A DNA stretch of 32,478 bases from an uncultured Collinsella sp. (GTDB lineage Bacteria; Actinomycetota; Coriobacteriia; Coriobacteriales; Coriobacteriaceae): contig CABUJL010000007.1 in assembly GCA_902491915.1 (NCBI GenBank), positions 1 to 32,478 of the forward strand. The letters are read 5' to 3'. The position numbers and the translations under genes are program-made. The notes beneath the pieces were generated by a model, which worked only from the letters and a program-made list of their open reading frames with translations, was not told where the DNA came from and did not search any database. Positions 23,961 to 31,251 of the stretch are shown here, one piece after another (positions within the stretch are counted from its first letter, which is position 1; each line of letters begins with the position of its first letter).

Positions 23961-24923
23961 GTGGCAGCAGAGACGCCTTGCTCGGTCCTCTATAACGATA
24001 TCCGCTCGTTCGGCGGTCTTAAACATCTCGAGATCGCCCGAATGCTCATCAATGGAAACTCTTATCTCGGCAGTACCCTGCTCGAGAAATGCTCTTCCAA
24101 CCGCTCGTATCTCACCCGTTACATCGTCCATCGCGAGCCTGACCAGTGCGCGCCCGCCATCTACAGCGACTTTGCCGTCACCACGCTCAATCTTTCCGCG
24201 GCAATCTGCAGCAAGCTCGGCGGCGGCGAGTCCGCCTATCAGGCAATCGCCGAGCACTATCGCGGCCCGGCCGCCAACGAAATGATGTCGGCTCTCGCCA
24301 GCTACAAGCTGGACAGCCGCCTATATGCAAATGCCCTCAATCACATCGACAACTTTGACGGCAATGCCGTGCGCGAGAAGAGTACGCTTTACCTTATGCT
24401 CTTTGTGGCAACGGGGGCGCTCGCTGACCCCATCCAAGGCGTGGCCACCGTCGAGCGCTTTTGCGACAGCAAGACAGGCGGGCACTTTGGCACCACCGAA
24501 ACTACCGTCGGACGTGGCTTTATGAGCAGCCTGGAGCAGCCGCGCACTGTCGCCCCCAACCTCGGTCTGCTCAGAACCCATGCCGACAACTGCGCCGACA
24601 TGCAAATCCATCCCCTCACACGCGATCCGCGCGGCACGGTAATTGGGTCCTTGCCCAAAACCTCGCCCAGCATCACCGATGTAGGCGCTGATGCATCGCG
24701 CGAGCATCTCCGCATTTGGCTCGAAGGCGGACACTGGTACGCCCAGGGCCTTGGGTCGACCAACGGCACAGTGCTCGAATCGGGCGCGGGCGACGGCGAT
24801 ATCGTAATCGAGCCGCCGCGCGACCAACGCGAGCCCGGCAAAGTCTATCCCCCGGTGGAAATCGAAAACAGCGACAGGCTCCATCTGGGTCTCTACACGA
24901 CATTCCTTGTCATTGTGGACTAG
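23961..24923 (+). CDS. FHA-domain protein with unrecognised N-terminal region
   Basis: FHA domains bind phosphothreonine peptides. The 320-residue protein has its FHA domain at the C-terminus (residues ~222-320): GTVIGS (225-230), the phosphate-contact motif SREH (246-249), the GSTNGT loop (265-270) and the final strand LGLYTTFLVIV. Residues 1-~220 are mostly helical and I do not recognise them; they have no signal peptide or membrane segment, so the protein is cytosolic. GTG at 23961 is chosen because a perfect AAAGGAGG lies 5 bases upstream. The next gene, same strand, encodes a Ser/Thr kinase, so the FHA domain plausibly reads kinase autophosphorylation. The two are separated by ~170 bp with hairpins, so they may be separately transcribed. 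Confidence 0.85.
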   Translation: MAAETPCSVLYNDIRSFGGLKHLEIARMLINGNSYLGSTLLEKCSSNRSYLTRYIVHREPDQCAPAIYSDFAVTTLNLSAAICSKLGGGESAYQAIAEHYRGPAANEMMSALASYKLDSRLYANALNHIDNFDGNAVREKSTLYLMLFVATGALADPIQGVATVERFCDSKTGGHFGTTETTVGRGFMSSLEQPRTVAPNLGLLRTHADNCADMQIHPLTRDPRGTVIGSLPKTSPSITDVGADASREHLRIWLEGGHWYAQGLGSTNGTVLESGAGDGDIVIEPPRDQREPGKVYPPVEIENSDRLHLGLYTTFLVIVD

Positions 24924-24926
24924 CGC

Positions 24927-24963
24927 GGACGGCGATCGAAAGACGGTCGCCGTCCGTCTTTCG
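24927..24963 (+). terminator. overlapping hairpins after the FHA gene
   Basis: GGACGGCGA (24927-24935) pairs with TCGCCGTCC (24947-24955), followed by the pyrimidine-rich GTCTTTCGTCTTCT. A second perfect 10-bp stem, CGAAAGACGG (24937-24946) with CCGTCTTTCG (24954-24963), overlaps and excludes the first. It is either a simple terminator or a switchable attenuator. Confidence 0.6.
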
Positions 24964-25001
24964 TCTTCTACCTTCTGCGTCGTAAACGACAATACTCAGC
25001 G

Positions 25002-25062
25002 GTATACGTGGGCAGTGTGGCTATCATGGTACTTTACCGATATCCACACTGCCCACGTATAC
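25002..25062. repeat. 61-bp inverted repeat between FHA and kinase genes (19-bp perfect arms)
   Basis: GTATACGTGGGCAGTGTGG (25002-25020) and its exact complement (25044-25062) flank 23 bases that contain a smaller dyad, GGTA/TACC. It ends 32 bp before the kinase ATG. Its arms are unrelated to the TTGTCTC units, but its length and nested centre are the same. Confidence 0.88.
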
Positions 25063-25094
25063 GCGCAGCAACCCATGCTAGACAAAGGAACGCC

Positions 25095-27179
25095 ATGGAT
25101 ACTACCGATAGCGCCTATGGCGACAAACTCATCCGTCTTGACACGTTCGACACCGCCGTGGCGGTCGACCCCAGCGCCGAGGACGACGCCAAGCGTCGGT
25201 TTATGACGCTTATTCTCCAGACGGCCCACCGCAACAACGGCAACATCGGGCACGTGCTGCGCGCGACCAACACGAGCGGCGAGGTCTTTGCCGTCAAGCT
25301 ACTCAAGGACAACGCCATCCTTTCCGGCCACGCCCCCGACCGCTCCGCCGAGCAATCGGCCGCTCACCTGGCCAACACCGCCGCGCTGTTCGAGGAGTAT
25401 CGTCATCTGTGTACCGTCTCGCACCTGCGCGGATTTCCGCGTGTCTATGGCTACGGATCGTGCGAGGATGACCCGCTCATCCTCATGGAGTGGGTCGAGG
25501 GCACCTCCCTCAAGCAGGCGCTGCCCTTGCTTCCGCACGACGCCTCGGGCGGGCTGACCACCCAGATGGTCGCCGCCGTCGGAAACGCCGTGCTTCGCGC
25601 GCTCTTGATGACCCAAGGCCTCGTGAATCCGGTCATCCATCGCGACCTGTCGCCTGCCAATATCATGTTCCGCACCACCAGCCGAACGCTCGAGCAGCAG
25701 ATTGCCGATTGCTCCTTTGACCCCTGCCTCATCGACATGGGCTCCGCGACCATGGCACTCGGCGACGACACAATCACCCGACGTGCCGACATTTGGCGTT
25801 TTGCCACACCCGCATATGCCGCGCCCGAAATGCTCACGCAGGATATCGAAGGCATCGCGGCCCTTCGCCGCTCGCCCGCGATCGACGTCTATGCGCTTTC
25901 GAGCATTCTGTACCAGCTCTACAGCGGTCGCAAACCGTTCGATGTCGAGTCGACGGGTGCCGCGGCGACCGGCTCGTTCTACCTCATAAAGACCAAGACC
26001 AAACCGGCGCCGCTCGAGCCGCGCTGCGAGGGCGACAAAGCGCTTGTCCAGATCATCATGAAAGGCATCTCGGTCGAACAGGGCGATCGCCCTACCGAGC
26101 AGCAGATGCTCGAGGTGCTCTCGACATACCTCCCCGCTGCAGAATCTGAGGACCGCGAGGGTGCAGGAGACGAGGCCGCAATTGATATCGATTCTGGCAC
26201 GCACCTTAAGGTCGACGTCGCCGGCGAGCGCGCACGAGAGATCCTGGAGCAGGCCCGTCACGATGCCATGACCCGCCGCCGCTTTGTCATCGGCGGCGTC
26301 GTTGCAGCCGTTGCGGGGCTCGGCGTTATCGGGGCGGCAACCCATGGCTTTGGCATCCCCGACTACCTGGACGGCATCCGCGGTTCGCTTGACGACTACG
26401 CCTGGGATCAGCTGCAGGAAATTTCGCTCAAGATTAAGGCCGCCGAGACCCGTAGCGAGGCACGCGAGATTGCCAAGCGCTACCACCTGCTCGACACTGA
26501 TGGGCATATCCCCTATCCGTGTACCAAGCGTGTGAAGCTCGCCAACGGGCTGGAGGTTGGCGCGCAGCTTGTGGGCATCCGTCACGATGAGCTTCTGGAC
26601 GGGACGGGCAAGGCCGGACTGACGTTTATGTTCGATGCGGGTATTGCCGAGCGCAACGCTGCGGCTGAACCGCCGAGCGCCGGCTGGGCAGATTGCGAGC
26701 TGCGGGAATGGCTCAACGGCGACGGCCTTAAGCTGCTGCCCAACGAGTTGCGCGCACTCATCAAATCCGTCAAAAAGATCTCAAATAACGTTGGCGCCGC
26801 CAACAGTGCATCGTGTCTGAGCGAGTTGCCCGCAACCCTTTGGCTGCCCGCCATGGTCGAGCTGTGCGGTACGCAACCGCCCGATTCGTTTGCCGAGGGC
26901 TATCACTACCTGGCAGACATCTACAACGGCGAGGGCAAGGAGTATCAGCTCTTCCGCGAGCTCAAGGTGAGCCCGTATTCCACGAACGAGACGATGGTCC
27001 GCCAGTGGAAGGGCAAGGACACCTGCTGGTGGGAGCGCACGGTGAGCCCCGACTCATCGGAGACCGAAGGCACGCTCTATTTGAATCGCGTTGGACACGA
27101 CGGCGACGTCTTTACGTACGCAACGCCTGCGGACAAGCCAAACAAACGAACCTGTGTGATCCCCGGATTCTGTATCTAG
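25095..27179 (+). CDS. membrane Ser/Thr protein kinase with DUF6273-like C-terminal domain
   Basis: A Hanks-type kinase of 694 aa. The cytosolic kinase domain (residues ~40-345) shows a degenerate glycine loop, the ATP lysine in FAVKLLK (Lys68), the catalytic loop HRDLSPANIMF (182-192), the metal motif as DMG instead of DFG (Asp214), YAAPEML and DVYALSSILYQLYSG. An acidic linker follows. A single membrane helix (~397-416) begins directly after TRRRFVIGG, which fits the twin-arginine signal consensus. The outer part (~480-694) resembles DUF6273: GWADCELREWLNG, LWLPAMVELCG, and late WWERTVSP. ATG at 25095 has AAAGGA 5 bases upstream. Catalytic residues are intact, so activity is likely. The ligand and substrates are unknown; the upstream FHA protein is an obvious candidate partner. 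Confidence 0.9.
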   Translation: MDTTDSAYGDKLIRLDTFDTAVAVDPSAEDDAKRRFMTLILQTAHRNNGNIGHVLRATNTSGEVFAVKLLKDNAILSGHAPDRSAEQSAAHLANTAALFEEYRHLCTVSHLRGFPRVYGYGSCEDDPLILMEWVEGTSLKQALPLLPHDASGGLTTQMVAAVGNAVLRALLMTQGLVNPVIHRDLSPANIMFRTTSRTLEQQIADCSFDPCLIDMGSATMALGDDTITRRADIWRFATPAYAAPEMLTQDIEGIAALRRSPAIDVYALSSILYQLYSGRKPFDVESTGAAATGSFYLIKTKTKPAPLEPRCEGDKALVQIIMKGISVEQGDRPTEQQMLEVLSTYLPAAESEDREGAGDEAAIDIDSGTHLKVDVAGERAREILEQARHDAMTRRRFVIGGVVAAVAGLGVIGAATHGFGIPDYLDGIRGSLDDYAWDQLQEISLKIKAAETRSEAREIAKRYHLLDTDGHIPYPCTKRVKLANGLEVGAQLVGIRHDELLDGTGKAGLTFMFDAGIAERNAAAEPPSAGWADCELREWLNGDGLKLLPNELRALIKSVKKISNNVGAANSASCLSELPATLWLPAMVELCGTQPPDSFAEGYHYLADIYNGEGKEYQLFRELKVSPYSTNETMVRQWKGKDTCWWERTVSPDSSETEGTLYLNRVGHDGDVFTYATPADKPNKRTCVIPGFCI

Positions 27180-27191
27180 AGAGCGGGCGTC

Positions 27192-27219
27192 TTGCCGTGA
27201 CGGGACCCCTCCCCGGCAA
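27192..27219 (+). terminator. possible terminator of the kinase gene
   Basis: The outer stem TTGCCG/CGGCAA (27192-27197, 27214-27219) and inner stem GGGA/TCCC form a bulged hairpin 12 bp after the stop. It abuts the first 61-bp unit of pair B, and there is no proper U-tract. Confidence 0.4.
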
Positions 27220-27280
27220 TTGTCTCGATCTGTAACACTAGCTCGGCAGATACAGGTCTAGATGTTACAGAACGAGACAA
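27220..27280. repeat. 61-bp inverted repeat, pair B unit 1
   Basis: The arms TTGTCTCGATCTGTAACA (27220-27237) and TGTTACAGAACGAGACAA (27263-27280) pair with one mismatch around a 25-base centre. Confidence 0.9.
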
Positions 27281-27299
27281 ACCCCAACCCCGCGAGACA

Positions 27300-27360
27300 A
27301 CATCTCAATCTGTAACAGTAAGGGGTCAAAAACCTCTCTAGATGTTACAGAACGAGACAT
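27300..27360. repeat. 61-bp inverted repeat, pair B unit 2
   Basis: The arms ACATCTCAATCTGTAACA (27300-27317) and TGTTACAGAACGAGACAT (27343-27360) pair with a few mismatches around a 25-base centre with an AGGGG/CCTCT dyad. Its start is 19 bases after unit 1. The rest of the gap to 27499 holds one palindrome (27422-27433). Confidence 0.88.
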
Positions 27361-27421
27361 TAGCTTGCCGAGAACTTCGCCTCGTAAATGTGATTCAAGT
27401 GTGTCGATATTTCCTTGCCAA

Positions 27422-27433
27422 TGTTGCGCAACA
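27422..27433 (+). promoter_or_regulatory. 12-bp palindrome upstream of the SEC10/PgrA gene
   Basis: TGTTGCGCAACA is a perfect palindrome 66 bp before the start codon, in the position of a promoter-proximal operator. No -35/-10 pair can be placed with confidence. Confidence 0.3.
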
Positions 27434-27499
27434 GGAACCCTTTCGGCGGTCGTAACGTACGAATTGTCATAGGTACCCCTTCAACGATTGGGAGAAGAA

Positions 27500-30400
27500 A
27501 TGGCAAAGTACGCACCTAAACACTTGGAAGTCTCAGGCGGCGCCGAGCCTCGCCCCACATTCTCGGGCCACAAGGCAACACGACTCGCCGTCACCGCGGC
27601 AACCACCATCGCTATGACTGGCTCGACGCTGCTCGCGCCGTTCTCGGCATTTGCCAACGATGCGAGTGATACCACGGCACAGGACGCGATCATGTCGCCG
27701 CTTGCTGTCCACGCCGGCGAGGCGGCAGGCTCCGCAGTAAAGGCAAACGCCCAGAAGATTGCCGACCTGCAGGCTGCGATCGATGCCGCAAAGGCTGCCG
27801 AGGCAGACGCCAAATCCGACTACGACACGGTGGCTGCCCCTATACCGAAAAGCAGGCGGCCCGCGACAACGCACAAAGCACCTATGACGCCTCCGTCTCC
27901 GATAATTCGCAGGCAGAGGCCGCCGCGCGCGCCGAATATGCTCGCCAGCTCGATGAAAGCGTCAAGGCGGCCGACAGCGCCAGTGCCACGCTGAAGGATG
28001 CCCAAGGAAAGCTCGATGCAGCCAAGACCGACGCCGAGGACAAGTCGAAGGTCCTTGATGCCGCAAAGCAGGCGGCAGATGATGCGCAGGCCAAGCTCGA
28101 GGCAGCCCAGAAGGCAGCCGCCAACGCAACGCCGGAGGAAATCAAGGTCGCCGAGCAGGCTGCCGCAGATGCGCAGGCCGCTCTGGACCAAGCAAAGGCT
28201 GCGAAGGCCGCTGCCGATTCCGCGCTCGCCGATGCCCAGCAGGCTCAGAGCGCCGCGCAGAGCGCTTACGACGAGGCGGCAGGCACGCTGGCTTCCGCTC
28301 AGCAGGAAAAGACCGCCGCGGATGGTAAGGTAGTTGCGGCACAGACAGCGTACGACAACGCACAAGCCGATTTGGCGGCCGCAAAGGCAGGCGCCGAGGG
28401 CCCGGAGTATGACGCCGCCCAGGCAAAGGTCGATGCTGCCCAAAGCGCACTCGACCAGGCGAAGCAGCAGCAGGCGGCTGCCGAAGCAGGCCTTTCTCAG
28501 GCAAATAGCGACGTTGCATCCAAGCAGGACGCCCTCACCGGTGCCGAAAGCGAGCTCGAAACCAAGAAGCAGACAGTCGCAGCAGCCGAAAATGATGTAA
28601 CGGCAGCCCAGACGAAAGCCGATGCGGCGCAATCGGAGTTGACCTCGGCAAAGCAGGCACATGCTACCGAACTGGAGAAAGCAAAGGCCGCTCAGAAACA
28701 AGTCGATCAGGCAAAAGCCGAGAAGGAGCAGGCAGACAAGGCGCTCAAAACTGCCAAGGCAAACCAGGCGGCCGCCGATCAAGCCGTTATCGATGCACAG
28801 AAAGCATACGATACGTGCAAGGCGGCAACCGATAAGGCAACGACGGCGGAGGCGCAGAGCGTCATCGGCTTCTACCAGTTCATCGGTGCCAACGACGCTG
28901 CAAACATCATCTATAGGCAGAGCGATAAAAACCCGACGACCATTGGCGATAAAAAAGACGGCACGTCACTCGACAACGCCAAGCTTTCGTTTGGCAAGCT
29001 GCGCGAAATTAATGAATATCGCAAAAGCGTCGGCCTTAGCGAGCTTAAGGTAACGGCAGAGCAAATGGCAATCGCTCAGTCTGATTCCAATTACTCCGAC
29101 GCAACGAAGGGGCACTCAGACTATGCCGGATTTGAAAATGCCGCTTGGAACTTCAGCACGAAAGAAAACATCGCGCACCAATGGGTTGATGGCGAAAAGA
29201 AAATATTTGACGATGCTGCAGCGAAAGCCGGCCTTGGCAACGTTGCCCCCAAAGATGCTTGGAAGACTTTCTGGAGTCACGGTACCGAATTCGGAGCCCA
29301 AGGCGTGGGTTTTGGCACCGTCGGCCATTATTTGAATATCGTACAACCTAACGCCAAAACCATGGGATACGGCATCAACTCGCGCGGAACCCTTTGGCCG
29401 TATGTGTTCGTCTTGGAGATCGACAACAATTACGGTTCGTACGAGAAAGAATACTCGATCGATGAACTCGAGAATCTCTTTGATCAGTATCAGCTGAGCC
29501 TCTCCAAAGCCAGCGAAAAGCTCGCCGCCGCAAAGACGGACCTTGAACAAAAGCGCAGCACAGCGGCATCGAAAGCCAATGCCGTAAGGGTAGCTGAGAC
29601 CCTCGTCGCTCAAAAGCAGGAAGGCGTTGATACCGCGAACAGCAACCTTGCCGCCAAGAACGACAGCGTAGCAAGTGCCGCCGCCGCTGTTGCCCTAGCA
29701 GAGCAGAATCTCGCCAAGGCAAACGGAAAAGTTACCGAAGCCGAAGACCAGGTCAAAGCCGCCCAAAGTAACGTGGCGACCGCAGAGCAGGTCGTCAACC
29801 AGAAGCGCGCCGAGCTTAAGGCATCGCAAGAGCAAGCCGCTCAGAGTCAGAAGAAGGTTGATGACGCCAAGGCAGAGACTCTCGTAAAGCAGCAGGCTCT
29901 GCAAGATGCAAAGAAGGAACTTGCCAAGTATTCTGCCGATGTTGCTGCGGCTCAGGAAAAGGCTGACAAGGCCCATCAAACGCTTGATGAAGCCACGGCA
30001 GCCCAGACGTCTGCCCAGAGTGCTCTCGAAAAGGCGGAGCGCGACGCGGCTGCCAAGAAGCAGGCCCTCGACACCGCGAAGGACAACGCCGAGGCCAAGG
30101 CGGCGACCGCGGAGCACGCTGCGAGCGATCTGACCACGGCGAAAAACGACTTTGCTTCAAAGAAGGCCCATGCCGACGCCCTGAGCAACGCGGCCAACAA
30201 TCTTACCGCGGCCAAGGCGGCCAAGAAGGACGCCGACGCAGCAGTGACTGAGGCCGGAGTCGCCCTTGGTGCGGCAAATGATGCCATCGCGAACGCCGAA
30301 CAGGCGATCGAGAATTCTCAGGCCGCATCGGATGCCGCTGTCGCTACCCTCGGAAAGCTAAAGTCCATCAACGTCGAAAACGGCATTGCTACTGGCTCTG

Positions 30401-30834
30401 ATGCAAACGCGAATGATACGCTCAATGCCCTCTTTGCCAAGTGCGTCGCCGCCAAGCAGGCAGAACATAACGCAAAGGCCGCACTTGATGCCGCTCAGGC
30501 AGACCTTGATGCTGCGACGCCCGCCTACACCGCAGCGCTCAATGCCTACAACGAGGCGAAGGCAAAACGCGTAGCCGCCGAGCAAGCCCTGAAGGACGAG
30601 ATCGCCCGCCAGGAGCAAGAGGCAGCGAAGGCCGAGCAGGCCAAGATCACGCAGGCTGCCGCTAAGCCGGCTGCTGGAAAGCCGTCTACCGGCAACGCCA
30701 AGACGGCCGCCAACTCGGCACTTCCCACCACAGGCGACAATGCTGCGCTCACCGGTGAGACGTTTGTCATCGGAGGTGTCGTGCTCGTAGCCGCCGGCGT
30801 CTTCCTGACCGACAAGAAGCGTCGTCAGAAGTAA
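27500..30834 (+). pseudogene. LPXTG-anchored SEC10/PgrA surface-exclusion-domain protein, frameshifted near the 5' end
   Basis: A cell-wall protein of about 1110 residues once repaired. ATG at 27500 has GGGAG 5 bases upstream. A signal peptide (hydrophobic run ending APFSAFA-ND) is followed by Ala/Lys/Gln-rich coiled coil. At 27836-27841 the frame breaks (GCT GCC CC TAT): the first frame ends at 27994, while the coiled coil continues in another frame as YTEKQAARDNAQSTYDASVS. One lost base explains this. The middle domain (~residues 450-660) is the CAP-like SEC10/PgrA domain: FYQFIGANDAANI, LREINEYRKSVGLSELKV, ATKGHSDY, ENIAHQW, GHYLNIVQP. A second coiled coil leads to the sortase signal LPTTGD (30721 on), a membrane helix and KKRRQK. 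In Enterococcus such proteins hinder conjugation into the host cell; the role here is unknown. Confidence 0.88.
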
Positions 30835-30893
30835 GGATTTCAGGAGGACGGCTTCTCCTCCCTCCCACCGCTTCGCAAACCCTGCCCAGCATG

Positions 30894-30930
30894 CGCCGGG
30901 GCGCCCATCACGCGGGCGCCCCGGCGTTTT
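30894..30930 (+). terminator. rho-independent terminator of the SEC10/PgrA gene
   Basis: A perfect 13-bp stem, CGCCGGGGCGCCC (30894-30906) with GGGCGCCCCGGCG (30914-30926), has a 7-base loop and is followed by TTTT. It lies 59 bp after the stop. Confidence 0.93.
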
Positions 30931-30961
30931 ACGTTGTATGCCCGGGGCATCTGCTCCGAGA

Positions 30962-31022
30962 TTGTCTCGATCTGTAACAAATACTCGGTAAAACGGGGCC
31001 TAGTTGTTACAGATCGAGACGT
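30962..31022. repeat. 61-bp inverted repeat, pair C unit 1
   Basis: The left arm TTGTCTCGATCTGTAACA (30962-30979) pairs with TGTTACAGATCGAGAC (31005-31020) over 16 perfect bases around a 25-base centre (CTCGGTAAAACGGGG core). Confidence 0.9.
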
Positions 31023-31041
31023 TAGTTTTCGGCTGAAATGT

Positions 31042-31102
31042 TTGTCTAAATCTGTAACAGCTATGGTTCAAAAACCGGTCCAGACGTTACAGATTGAGAT
31101 GT
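31042..31102. repeat. 61-bp inverted repeat, pair C unit 2
   Basis: The left arm TTGTCTAAATCTGTAACA (31042-31059) and right arm CGTTACAGATTGAGATGT (31085-31102) pair imperfectly around a 25-base centre containing the dyad GGTT/AACC. It begins 19 bases after unit 1. From 31103 to 31170 I see nothing further. Confidence 0.88.
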
Positions 31103-31173
31103 TTGGCAAAGACGACCGCCGATTGAGCAGCCACCCTCATCTGTAATGAAAAGTCATACATTCCAACTACTAC

Positions 31174-31204
31174 TGGACACCCCCAGGGGGTATGGGTGTA
31201 TAGT
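31174..31204 (+). promoter_or_regulatory. copper-ATPase promoter with CsoR-like operator
   Basis: The G/C-tract dyad ACACCCCCAGGGGGTAT (31177-31193) is of the type bound by the copper repressor CsoR. It fills the spacer between a -35-like TGGACA (31174-31179) and a -10-like TATAGT (31199-31204). The 19-bp spacer is long, as in MerR-family promoters, so CueR-type control is an alternative. Confidence 0.62.
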
Positions 31205-31251
31205 ATCGGATGGTTAACATTTCCGACACTACGTCGCAGAAAGGAGAAGCC

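Noticed and set aside
27488..27994. Short 151-169-residue secreted protein as a separate gene
   Set aside because: Its second half (PIPKSRRPATTHKAPM...) is an out-of-frame reading of the coiled coil; it is the 5' part of the SEC10/PgrA gene.
27820..28782. Minus-strand 320-residue Leu/Cys/Gly-rich open frame
   Set aside because: It is the reverse reading of the Ala/Lys/Gln coiled coil; apparent hydrophobicity is a codon artefact.
23642..31102. CRISPR-like array made of the TTGTCTC repeats
   Set aside because: Only two units per site, kilobases between sites, a conserved rather than variable centre, and no cas genes.
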